In this document: one piece after another, positions 8,925 through 16,566 of the stretch
How positions within the stretch are numbered: position 1 is the stretch's first letter
Layout: each line of letters starts with the position of its first letter
NCBI GenBank assembly: GCA_964519985.1
Contig: CAZFMF010000001.1
Location: forward strand, 1 to 64,000
Direction: 5' to 3'
DNA length: 64,000 nt
From: JAIEOG01 sp964519985
GTDB lineage: Bacteria > Bdellovibrionota > FAC87 > UBA2466
Made by a program: the position numbers and the translations under genes
The notes under the pieces: generated by a model
The model's database searches: none
What the model saw: the letters and a program-made list of their open reading frames with translations, nothing else
Told to the model about the DNA's origin: nothing

Positions 8925-9155
8925 TTAAGCTGCCTTTTTTCCTTTTTTAAATCCTTTGTTCGCATTCGCCGTCGGCGCGGGGGCCGAAGTCGAAGTCGAA
9001 GGCGTCGTCGCCGGCTTCCAACTCGGGGGGGCCGAGTTGTGGCTCGACGTCGGATTGTATCCGCCGCCTTTGTTCATACTGCCGTGTTGGGGCGCGTTGC
9101 TGCCCGTGCTCGGCGTAAACGCGTTGGGTTGCTGATGCATTCCCTTGTTTTTCAT
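8925..9155 (-). CDS. small basic low-complexity protein
   Basis: A 76-residue protein starting at 9155, where AAGGAG sits eight bases upstream on the minus strand. Frame upstream of this ATG is open but lacks a ribosome site. The sequence is Ser/Thr/Pro/Asn/Gly-rich (MKNKGMHQQPNAFTPSTG ... SAPAPTANANK) and ends in a basic tail, KGFKKGKKAA. There is no signal peptide, membrane helix or predicted fold; it should be disordered. The near-perfect ribosome site and the best terminator in the window suggest abundant expression. The basic tail could bind nucleic acid, but this is inference. I recognise no family. Confidence 0.65.
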   Translation of the reverse strand: MKNKGMHQQPNAFTPSTGSNAPQHGSMNKGGGYNPTSSHNSAPPSWKPATTPSTSTSAPAPTANANKGFKKGKKAA

Positions 9156-9213
9156 TTTGGAACTCCTTGATTCGTTAAGGGTAGCCAAAAGGGGAGAAAG
9201 AAGGATGTTCCGA

Positions 9214-10482
9214 TTATTGAGTAAACGACACATTCGCCTCGCCCATCATGGCGAGGGTTTCTACGCACTCGTTAACAAAGGCGGGCTGGAAGCGCCGTTT
9301 CGGGCCAACAAAAACGGCGTTGTCACGAAATTCGACGTCAAATCGGTGAGCATTCACCCATTTCACGGAGTGGACGAACGTGTGTTCTTCCTCAATGAGA
9401 TCTTTGTGGCCGCGCAGCAAGAGTTTGCGAAACTGGCGGAAGACACCGAGGACGTTCCAGCCAAAAACGCCGACGGCCTCCTTCAGTTGCGCGTAAGTCA
9501 ACGCCTTGAGTTCGTGGGCTTCGATCGTCGCGCGTCGCAAGATCAGTTCTCCCGCGGCATTCTCCTCGAACTGCAAGTCAAAGACGGGCAGGCCATCGAG
9601 TTCGAAAGAGAACTTTAAGAGGTCTTCGTCTCGGATCGTGATTTCAAACTCATTTTCTGGGCCGCCATTCTCCAGTGCTTCAAGAATTTTAGCGCGCGCC
9701 GGTTGCGACTCAAAGATCGCCTGCAACACCGCCGGCAGGCCCAGCGCCGATCCCGCCTTGCCGACCATCCGCATCGAAAGTTGTCCTAAGTAGAAGGCCC
9801 CCTCGCGGTATGGGCGGAAGACAATGGCGGCCTGACCTCCCCAACACCCCACATCATACAACCCGGGCAACGCGAGCCCGTACCAGCTCATCGCGATCCC
9901 GACTTCCACCCAGGCACTCGCCGTATCGCCCATGATGAAGTGGTGCACCGCTTGGGCGGCGTGTTTGGTTCCCAGCGTGACCCCCGTGAAGACTTCCCCT
10001 CCGTGAGTGGCGCCAAACGTGCCCGCCGAAACCATTAAGAGCTTTCGAATGAACGGATTTTCAAAGTTGTGCGAAACGCGCATCAGGCGACGGACATTTT
10101 GAAACGAACGGCGTAGGTCCAGCGCAACGAAGGGGTGCCGAATCACTTCCAGGCGTCGCGCCCAAAAACCCTCGGCGTGCGTGGGGGGCTCGACGGCATG
10201 TTCGCCTTCGTGAATCGCTTCTCGGATCGCGGGCAACTCCTCATCGGAGGCAAGGGCGAATCGTCGCACCTGAATGGTCAGGCGAGTCACGTCTTCGGCG
10301 ACCGCGGAACGGACTTCGGCAAGCAACTCGGGTTCATTCGCCGTGAGCTTGCGCAGATAGTCTGTTCCCTCGGCGATCTTGGCGCGGGTTGCTTGCCACC
10401 ACGACTTTGGAGGATCCGCCCAGACGGGAGGAGTGGGCAACAATAGGGAGACGACGAGAAGCAGATGCAAGCAGCGTTTCAT
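9214..10482 (-). CDS. exported or membrane-associated protein of unknown function
   Basis: A 422-residue protein with a signal peptide (MKRCLHLLLVVSLLLPTPPVWA). Residues 25-120 are charged and helical. The middle (about 145-225, for example LLMVSAGTFGATHGG and GIAMSWYGLALPGLYDVGCWGG) is Gly-rich and hydrophobic and may insert in a membrane. The C-terminal third is charged, with a run around FEITIRDEDLLKFSFELDGL. No known domain. The start has no Shine-Dalgarno but a possible promoter (TTGCCA at 10527-10532 and an AT-rich -10 near 10505-10510) overlaps two palindromes at 10485-10515, so it is probably regulated by a repressor-type protein. Confidence 0.6.
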   Translation of the reverse strand: MKRCLHLLLVVSLLLPTPPVWADPPKSWWQATRAKIAEGTDYLRKLTANEPELLAEVRSAVAEDVTRLTIQVRRFALASDEELPAIREAIHEGEHAVEPPTHAEGFWARRLEVIRHPFVALDLRRSFQNVRRLMRVSHNFENPFIRKLLMVSAGTFGATHGGEVFTGVTLGTKHAAQAVHHFIMGDTASAWVEVGIAMSWYGLALPGLYDVGCWGGQAAIVFRPYREGAFYLGQLSMRMVGKAGSALGLPAVLQAIFESQPARAKILEALENGGPENEFEITIRDEDLLKFSFELDGLPVFDLQFEENAAGELILRRATIEAHELKALTYAQLKEAVGVFGWNVLGVFRQFRKLLLRGHKDLIEEEHTFVHSVKWVNAHRFDVEFRDNAVFVGPKRRFQPAFVNECVETLAMMGEANVSFTQ

Positions 10483-10484
10483 AT

Positions 10485-10515
10485 TCAGACTTGGTCTGAT
10501 TCAGATAAAATCTGA
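10485..10515. promoter_or_regulatory. double palindromic operator
   Basis: Two near-identical perfect palindromes in tandem: TCAGACTTGGTCTGA (10485-10499) and TCAGATAAAATCTGA (10501-10515), each with six-base arms around three central bases, consensus TCAGAY-N3-RTCTGA, centres 16 bases apart. They begin three bases before the ATG of the gene ending at 9214 and cover its likely -10 box and transcription start. This is the geometry of a dimer-binding operator bound by two repressor dimers. No regulator gene is adjacent. Confidence 0.6.
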
Positions 10516-10553
10516 CTTGCTCCGCTTGGCAAGGGAAAAGCGAAGTCAGCTGC

Positions 10554-11780
10554 TCACGGTATAATCGAAGGGGCAAAAAACTTTGTGATATCCCGCGTGG
10601 TTTGGTCGAAAAGCCACTCCGCTTTTTCGCGATTGCGTCCCATCTTCGTCCAGAGATTGTGCCCGCCCTTGTAAACCTGCACTTGTCGCCGATCGTTTTG
10701 GGCCGCCGCAAACCCTTTCCAGTGATCTAGGAAATAGGGTTGCGGGTAGGAGGTGTCCTCGTCGCCGAGCTGGATGAAAGCGGGGACGAGCGTCGGTCGC
10801 CTTAAGATGGTGTAGAGCGGCGTGAAATCAGCGTGGGCGGTCCAACTCTTCGCGTGAAACGTGCAATCAAAACCCTGGGCCCTGGCGGCATCAATGTTTT
10901 CTGGCAACGCCATCTCTTCGTGTTTGATAATGCAGTGCTGGTGGATGTACTCGTCGGGGCTCGATGGATTGAGGGCAACCACTCGTTCCACATCGGTGTA
11001 GCGAGCGGCATACTCTAAGGCATTCAACCCCCCTTGGCTCCGACCAATCATGAAGAATTTTTTTCCGGGATAGAGAGCGCCCAAGATCAAACGGGCATGG
11101 TGCAAAACCGCCATAACGCCATCCGGGTGGCCCAAGCCATAAGGAGCGCTTTCGCCCATTCCGTTGAGGGGTGGGTCCATGGGGAACGGCATCAGCCGTA
11201 GTTTCCGATTGGGGGAAAGCGCCAGCCACTCGCTCTTGCCCTTTTTGAAAGTGCCCCCGATCTCCATCATCGACTTGGCCACGCTGACACTAAATCCAAT
11301 CCCGGGTAGCGCAATCAAGGCGCCATCAAAACCGGCGGCATCCATCGGTTCGTCATTGTTTCCGGTGGGAAGGTAAACGCCGGTATAGGCGTGGGGCAGG
11401 CGGAGTTCCACATAGGGGACTTTCTGCCCGTTCTTATCGACCACCGGAACTTTTTGCCCGTTTTTCGCGGTCACCAGGTTGGTTGAGATAAACGCGAGGC
11501 GCTCGGTAAAAACCTGAGCGGCCGTCAGGTCTCCGGACGCAATCCGTGCCTCCAGAATCGCGTTCATCGTATTTAGGGCGGCGATGGTCTCAACGCCATC
11601 GAGCGGATCAAACTTTCCGCGAATGCCCAATTGGATCGCACATTCGGTCCTCGCCTGCCGCGCCGCCGGGTCCAGAAGCAGAGGCGTAGCTCCGGCCGAA
11701 TTGCCGAGCCCGGCAAATAAAAAGATCCCCAGAATGAGCAGCAAGCGCTGCCCGACTTTCAACCACCCGAGATGTGCCAT
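10554..11780 (-). CDS. exported alpha/beta hydrolase
   Basis: A 408-residue protein. Residues 1 to about 31 form a signal peptide (LLLILGIFLFAGLGNSAGA). The nucleophile elbow is MIGRSQGGLNALEYAARY (G-x-S-x-G), and GDEDTSYPQ and YKGGHNLW near the C-terminus fit the acid and histidine of the catalytic triad. Residues about 105-125 carry a small tandem duplication, KNGQKVP repeated ten residues apart. Likely a periplasmic or secreted esterase or peptidase of the prolyl-oligopeptidase/dienelactone-hydrolase fold; substrate unknown. It precedes the gene at 9214-10482 on the same strand with 71 bases between, but that gene appears to have its own operator. Confidence 0.7.
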   Translation of the reverse strand: MAHLGWLKVGQRLLLILGIFLFAGLGNSAGATPLLLDPAARQARTECAIQLGIRGKFDPLDGVETIAALNTMNAILEARIASGDLTAAQVFTERLAFISTNLVTAKNGQKVPVVDKNGQKVPYVELRLPHAYTGVYLPTGNNDEPMDAAGFDGALIALPGIGFSVSVAKSMMEIGGTFKKGKSEWLALSPNRKLRLMPFPMDPPLNGMGESAPYGLGHPDGVMAVLHHARLILGALYPGKKFFMIGRSQGGLNALEYAARYTDVERVVALNPSSPDEYIHQHCIIKHEEMALPENIDAARAQGFDCTFHAKSWTAHADFTPLYTILRRPTLVPAFIQLGDEDTSYPQPYFLDHWKGFAAAQNDRRQVQVYKGGHNLWTKMGRNREKAEWLFDQTTRDITKFFAPSIIP

Positions 11781-11881
11781 TGGGTCCTGACGCTAACGGA
11801 AGAACCTGCTCACGAAAAGGATTTTTTGAGAGGGGGGTGGGGGGTAAGCTAAATCAGGATTTGGTCAAGAAATGAGGTTTT

Positions 11882-12775
11882 ATGCGGGTTTTGATCACCG
11901 GGGCCACCGGGTTTATCGGCAAACCGCTCGTCGGACGGTTGGTGCAACAAGGGCATGAAATCGTAGCCCTCGTGCGATCACCCGAAAAGGCCAAGTCTCA
12001 GCTTGCCGTGCCTTGCCGGTTTCATCGTTGGGATGCGGCCGAGCCGGTACCGGCGGAGGCCACTGAGGGAATCGATGCCGTTTTCCATCTGGCCGGCGAA
12101 GGAATTGCCGACAAACGCTGGACGGAAGCGCGAAAAAAACAGCTGCGCGATAGCCGGGTGGAGGGCACGCGCCGGCTGGCCGTCGCGCTTGCCGAAGGCG
12201 GTGCGAAGCCCAAGGTCATTTCCGCTTCGGCCGTCGGTTACTACGGCGATACGGGGGAACGGGTTGTCGACGAAACCACTCCGGCGGGCGAAGGATTTCT
12301 TGCCGAGCTCTGCCGTGATTGGGAGGCGGCGTGGGCCCCGCTGCCGAGTGAAAAAGTCACGATTGTGCGCTTTGGGGTGGTGCTCGGGCGCGGGGGTGGC
12401 GCGCTCGAAAAAATGCTACCCGTCTTCAACCTCGGGCTGGGGGGTCCGCTCGGGTCGGGCGATCAATACCTTTCCTGGATCCACCTCGACGATCTGGTTT
12501 CGCTGCTCAGCTGGGCCCTTACCGCACCGGTGAGTGGCGTGTTGAATGGAACGAGTCCCGAACCCGTTACGAACCGGGAGTTCTCCGAGACCTTAGCGGC
12601 AGCCCTTAAAAAACCCTGCTTTTTTAGAACTCCCGCCTTTGCCGTACGCGTAGCCATGGGCGAAAGCGCGGAGGTCGTTTTAGGCGGGAGCCGGGTTTTA
12701 CCGCGGCGGACCGTAGAAAAGGGTTTTCAGTTTACCCGGCCTACTTTGAAGCAAGCGTTAGACGATCTCTTTTAA
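11882..12775 (+). CDS. TIGR01777-family SDR epimerase (YfcH-like)
   Basis: A 297-residue extended short-chain dehydrogenase. The NAD(P)-binding GATGFIG is at residues 7-13, VFHLAGEGIADKRWTEARK is the family hallmark after strand 4, and SAVGYYG-D carries the YYG active-site tyrosine typical of the YfcH/SDR39U1 group. The C-terminus (GSRVLPRRTVEKGFQFTRPTL) is the DUF1731 tail that ends these proteins. Length is exactly that of the family. The substrate is not known for any member. ATGAGG six bases before the ATG is the ribosome site. It is divergent from the hydrolase gene at 11780. Confidence 0.9.
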   Translation: MRVLITGATGFIGKPLVGRLVQQGHEIVALVRSPEKAKSQLAVPCRFHRWDAAEPVPAEATEGIDAVFHLAGEGIADKRWTEARKKQLRDSRVEGTRRLAVALAEGGAKPKVISASAVGYYGDTGERVVDETTPAGEGFLAELCRDWEAAWAPLPSEKVTIVRFGVVLGRGGGALEKMLPVFNLGLGGPLGSGDQYLSWIHLDDLVSLLSWALTAPVSGVLNGTSPEPVTNREFSETLAAALKKPCFFRTPAFAVRVAMGESAEVVLGGSRVLPRRTVEKGFQFTRPTLKQALDDLF

Positions 12776-12835
12776 CGGATGCCTCGCGGAGAATGACGTG
12801 AAAGCGATTTTCGACTATCGCTTTAGGCAGGTGGC

Positions 12836-13702
12836 ATGAAAACCGGATTCCAATGTTTCGTGGGTGTGGATCAAACGGGGGCGGTGCGCTCGGACGGAGT
12901 TCCGCACCCGCTGTCTTGTGCGATTCTGGTGGGTCGGGACGGGGAGTGGGTCCTTCATACCGTCCAGCGCTCGGGCAAGCCCCTCGCGCTGGCGGCCTTT
13001 ACGCACCAGGCTTTAGAGGAACTGCTCGCCACCGTGCACGTGCACCTCGACCACCGGGTAGCGATTCTGGTCGACTGCGTTTTTGGGCTTCCGTGGCCGA
13101 GTTGGCGGGAGGCGGGGGAGCGTCCTGGGGACGTGCGCGCGCTGATTCGCACCTGCGCTTTCGAGCAAGCCTACGGTCGCAACGCTTCGGCGGCTTTTTT
13201 TGGGCGTTGGAACCCGTCCACGAGTTTTCTTCGGCGCGAGTGTGAGCGGGCCACGGGATCCAATTCCTTGTTTCAACTCCAACCGGCGCAAAAAAACATC
13301 CAAACCGGCACGTATCGGATCTGGCGAGATTTGGCGGCTTCGGGCGATGAAGACCTTTTCTCGTTCTGGCCGTTTGACGCTCTGGGTTCCGGTCGGGCGT
13401 GGGTATTCGAGGGGTACCCGTCGTTCTACTGGAAGGATCTCTTTGGCTGCCGGTCGCGTTCCGCCGTGGGTTTGAAAAAGGTTTTTGCCACCGTCCGGCA
13501 AGAGGGCATTCCACTGCGGATCAAGGGAAAGGCCGCGATGTCCCGCAGTGCCGATTTGGCCGATGCCGGTGTCTTGGCGCTCGCGGGTTTAATGCTCCAG
13601 CGGAAGGAGCGGCTTTTCCAACCGTTTGAGAGTTTCCCTCTTTTCGCCCCGGCCCGGGCGGAGGGTTGGATCGCCGGTGTGGCCCCGAATTCCACTACTT
13701 AG
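12836..13702 (+). CDS. DUF429-like protein (predicted RNase H-like nuclease)
   Basis: A 288-residue cytoplasmic protein. Its pattern matches DUF429: an N-terminal strand with Asp (FVGVDQTGAV), a middle motif ILVDCVFGLPWPSW in place of the usual 'DxPxGLP', a VFEGYPSFYW strand with Glu like the family's 'VFEVHP', and a late Asp-containing helix, SADLADAGVLALAGL. These acidic residues would form an RNase H-like metal site. The assignment rests on motif order and is moderate. It lies 60 bases after the epimerase gene and 72 before clpS. Confidence 0.55.
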   Translation: MKTGFQCFVGVDQTGAVRSDGVPHPLSCAILVGRDGEWVLHTVQRSGKPLALAAFTHQALEELLATVHVHLDHRVAILVDCVFGLPWPSWREAGERPGDVRALIRTCAFEQAYGRNASAAFFGRWNPSTSFLRRECERATGSNSLFQLQPAQKNIQTGTYRIWRDLAASGDEDLFSFWPFDALGSGRAWVFEGYPSFYWKDLFGCRSRSAVGLKKVFATVRQEGIPLRIKGKAAMSRSADLADAGVLALAGLMLQRKERLFQPFESFPLFAPARAEGWIAGVAPNSTT

Positions 13703-13735
13703 CCCGTTTTTTCACTCGGGATGACGGGGGTGGGT

Positions 13736-13764
13736 TTGCCTCCGCGCCCTATCGATACTATCTT
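13736..13764 (+). promoter_or_regulatory. sigma70-type promoter of clpS-clpA
   Basis: TTGCCT (13736-13741), exactly 17 bases, then TATCTT (13759-13764). The expected start of transcription (about 13771) is only about four bases before the ATG of clpS at 13775, and there is no Shine-Dalgarno, so the mRNA would be almost leaderless. Confidence 0.5.
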
Positions 13765-13774
13765 TAGATCTAAG

Positions 13775-14104
13775 ATGTCGGACGATTCAAAAGAATCCAT
13801 CATTGAAAGCTCGGGCACCCAGACACTGATTAAGCCCGAGTCCAAGACCAAAGAGCCGTCGCTCTATAAGGTGCTCATTCTCAACGACGACTTCACCCCG
13901 CGCGAATTTGTGGTGCACGTGCTGATCCGTTTTTTCGGTAAATCCGAGCAAGACGCGACCAACCTCATGCTGCAAGTCCATCACAAGGGTTCAGGACTTG
14001 CAGGGATTTTCTCGTACGAGATTGCGGAGACGAAGACGTATCAGGTGAATACGTATTCGAAGCAAAATCAATTTCCGCTCAAATGCGTGATGGAGGAAAC
14101 GTAG
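13775..14104 (+). CDS. clpS: ClpS adaptor for the ClpA N-degron pathway
   Basis: A 109-residue protein. After a disordered N-terminal arm (about 30 residues) comes the ClpS core: YKVLILNDDFTPREFVVHVL with the Asp pair that binds the alpha-amino group of N-degrons, then VHHKGSGLAGIFSYEIAETK with the pocket His. It delivers proteins with Leu/Phe/Tyr/Trp N-termini to ClpA. Oddity: the gatekeeper position after 'TP', Met in E. coli (NDDYTPMEFV), is Arg here, which could change substrate choice. The start at 13775 is the natural one; an upstream in-frame start would add unrelated residues. The stop codon overlaps the clpA start by one base. Confidence 0.95.
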   Translation: MSDDSKESIIESSGTQTLIKPESKTKEPSLYKVLILNDDFTPREFVVHVLIRFFGKSEQDATNLMLQVHHKGSGLAGIFSYEIAETKTYQVNTYSKQNQFPLKCVMEET

Positions 14105-16392
14105 TGTTCACTCCCTCTTTGAAAAGCAGTTTAGATGACGCGGTCAAGTACGCGTTCGATCGGCGGCATGAATTCGTTTGCATCGAACACGTTTTGCTCG
14201 CCATGCTCAATGGACCGGAGACGGTCGAGATTGTGGAAGGGTGCGGGGGAAATGTCCCGGCGCTCAAGCACCAATTAGAAGGCTTTTTGAAAAAGCACTG
14301 CCCGACCGTGCAGCTAGAAGGCAACCCGGAGTTTGCGCAATCGGAGTGGAAGCCCGAACTCACGATCGCCTTTCACCGCGTGATCCAGCGGGCAGTGATT
14401 CAGGTCCAGAGCGCGGACAAAGAAGAAGTCGGTGCCTCGAGCGTTTTGATTGCCATCTTCCGCGAAAAAGATTCCCATGCGGCGCACTATCTCGAGCAAC
14501 AGGGCATCACGCGTTACGATGTGATTAATTTTGTTTCGCACGGGCTCTCTAAAGAGCCGACGCTAGCCATTCCCGCCGAGGAAGCCGAAGAGGCGGAAGA
14601 AAATCCGGCGAAAGAGGGTCGCCCCGCCGGTAAGCGCCCGAAGGTCTCGCCGCTGAAAAGTTTCACGATGAATTTGAACGAGCGCGCCGAGAAGGGACTG
14701 ATTGATCCCTTAGTCGGGCGCGAAGACGTGATTGAACGGGTGGTTCAGATTCTGGCGCGCCGAACCAAAAACAATCCGCTGTTGGTCGGAGATCCTGGCG
14801 TGGGCAAGACCGCGATTGCGGACGGTCTGGCTTTGCGAATCGTGAAAGGCGAAGTGCCAGAGAATTTGAAAAAGAGCGTGATCTATTCCCTCGATATGGG
14901 CGCGCTTTTGGCGGGCACGAAGTTTCGCGGTGACTTTGAAGAACGTTTGAAAGCGGTGGTCAAAGCGGTGGAGGCCGAACCGGGCGCTGTCTTATTCATC
15001 GACGAAATGCATACGCTGGTTGGGGCCGGAGCCACGAGCGGCGGTTCGATGGACGCTTCGAACTTGCTCAAACCGAGTCTGACGAATCGCTCGTTGAGCG
15101 TGATCGGGTCGACCACGCACAAGGAGTACCACGCGTACCTGGAGAAGGATCGGGCGCTTATCCGCCGATTCCAACGCATTGATATTACCGAGCCGTCGAT
15201 CGAAGAAGCGGTCAGTATCTTAGAAGGGCTGCAGAGCCGGTACGAAGAATTCCACCGCGTAACCTTTGGCTCCGGCGCGGTGCGCGCCGCGGTCGAGCTC
15301 TCGGCGAAATACATTCACGGGCGTCCGTTGCCCGACAAAGCGATCGACGTGATCGATGAAGCGGGGGCGCGGGCGCGGATCAAGAGCATCGAAGGCGACA
15401 ATAAAACGATTTCGGTGAAGGACATTGAGACAGTGGTCTCTTCCATCGCGAAGATTCCGGCCAACTCCGTGAGTGCGGACGACAAGCAGAAGCTCGCCAA
15501 ACTCGATCAGGAACTCAAAGAAGTCATTTTCGGTCAGGACAAAGCGATCGATGCCCTCGTTTCGGCGATCAAGCTTTCGCGTTCGGGGCTTGGCAACCCG
15601 AGCAAACCGATTGGTTCATTTCTCTTCACCGGCCCTACCGGGGTTGGGAAGACGGAAGTTTGCAAACAGTTGGCGCGGATTTTGGGCACGGAGTTGATTC
15701 GCTACGATATGAGCGAATACATGGAGAAGCACTCTGTGGCGCGGCTGGTGGGATCACCGCCGGGATATGTGGGCTACGACGAAGGCGGATTGCTCACCGA
15801 GGCGGTTGGCCGCACGCCCTATGCGGTGCTTTTGCTCGACGAAATTGAAAAAGCCCATCCGGATGTTTCCAATATCCTTTTGCAAGTGATGGACAATGGA
15901 AAGCTGACCGATTCGAGCGGCAAAGTGGTCGACTTCCGCAACCTGATTTTGATCATGACCTCGAACGCCGGCGGGCGGGAATCCGCCAAGCCCGGCATCG
16001 GAATTCGTCCCGCGACGGGCTCGGACAAGGCGTTGAAGGCGGTAAAGAGCGCTTTCTCGCCGGAGTTCATCAACCGACTGGATGCCGTCATTCCGTTCGT
16101 GCACCTTGATGAGCCAATCGTCCTGCAGGTTATCGAGAAGTTCTTGGGCGAACTCTCCACTCAGCTTAAAACGAAAAAGGTCGAGTTGGTCGTGAGCCAG
16201 AAGGTCAAGAAATGGCTCTTCAATAAGGGGTACGACCAGGTGTACGGCGCCCGCCCCTTGGGCCGCGCGATCGACGAACACATCAAAAAGCCGCTCGTCG
16301 ACCAGCTGCTCTTCGGCACCGTCGCCAAGGGTGGAACGGTAAAGGTCGATGAAAAGGGCGGCGAGCTGACGTTTAATTACTCCGCGAAGTAG
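14104..16392 (+). CDS. clpA: ATP-dependent Clp protease ATP-binding subunit ClpA
   Basis: A 762-residue AAA+ unfoldase that feeds ClpP. The N-domain covers residues 1 to about 145 (two Clp-N repeats), followed by an acidic, Ala-rich linker. D1 has Walker A GDPGVGKTAIADGLAL and Walker B VLFIDEMHTLVGAG. D2 has Walker A GPTGVGKTEVCKQLA and Walker B VLLLDEIEKAHPDV. A GIGIRP segment before SAFSPEFINRLD occupies the site of the IGL/IGF loop that docks ClpP. The start is GTG at 14104, sharing a base with the clpS stop (TAGTG), with GGAGG at 14092-14096. The Lys/Pro-containing linker after the N-domain is normal. No clpP lies in the window. Confidence 0.97.
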   Translation: MFTPSLKSSLDDAVKYAFDRRHEFVCIEHVLLAMLNGPETVEIVEGCGGNVPALKHQLEGFLKKHCPTVQLEGNPEFAQSEWKPELTIAFHRVIQRAVIQVQSADKEEVGASSVLIAIFREKDSHAAHYLEQQGITRYDVINFVSHGLSKEPTLAIPAEEAEEAEENPAKEGRPAGKRPKVSPLKSFTMNLNERAEKGLIDPLVGREDVIERVVQILARRTKNNPLLVGDPGVGKTAIADGLALRIVKGEVPENLKKSVIYSLDMGALLAGTKFRGDFEERLKAVVKAVEAEPGAVLFIDEMHTLVGAGATSGGSMDASNLLKPSLTNRSLSVIGSTTHKEYHAYLEKDRALIRRFQRIDITEPSIEEAVSILEGLQSRYEEFHRVTFGSGAVRAAVELSAKYIHGRPLPDKAIDVIDEAGARARIKSIEGDNKTISVKDIETVVSSIAKIPANSVSADDKQKLAKLDQELKEVIFGQDKAIDALVSAIKLSRSGLGNPSKPIGSFLFTGPTGVGKTEVCKQLARILGTELIRYDMSEYMEKHSVARLVGSPPGYVGYDEGGLLTEAVGRTPYAVLLLDEIEKAHPDVSNILLQVMDNGKLTDSSGKVVDFRNLILIMTSNAGGRESAKPGIGIRPATGSDKALKAVKSAFSPEFINRLDAVIPFVHLDEPIVLQVIEKFLGELSTQLKTKKVELVVSQKVKKWLFNKGYDQVYGARPLGRAIDEHIKKPLVDQLLFGTVAKGGTVKVDEKGGELTFNYSAK

Positions 16393-16473
16393 TCATCGCG
16401 AAGGCGAAGCCTGAAGCGACCTCGCATCGCTCATGCGATGCGGGTTTGCTTCGCCCTTTGGGCTCGCAACGAC
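16392..16473. repeat. palindromic extragenic repeat, family B copy 1
   Basis: Begins at the last base of the clpA stop codon (GTCATCGCGAAGGCGAAGC...) and ends with the inverted counterpart ...GCTTCGCCC TTTGGGCTCGCAACGAC. Inside are a perfect stem (CGCATCGC 16423-16430 with GCGATGCG 16435-16442, loop TCAT) and an outer stem (GGCGAAGC 16403-16410 with GCTTCGCC 16448-16455). The ends resemble the 'GTCATTGCGAGC...GAAGCAATC' class of interspersed repeats. A related copy is at 33615-33692. The rest of 16474-16566 holds a weak hairpin (GTGAC/GTCAC) and no gene. Confidence 0.65.
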
Positions 16474-16566
16474 AGTGACAAACTTCGTCACCCAGCAATC
16501 CCCACTTTAATACACCGCGTCATTCGTGGTATACTCCGGGCCTTCCTAAGCTTTATACGGGGTTTC

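Noticed and set aside
14083..14104. Upstream start for clpA at 14083
   Set aside because: It would add seven residues inside clpS; GTG at 14104 has GGAGG at correct spacing and gives the normal ClpA N-terminus.
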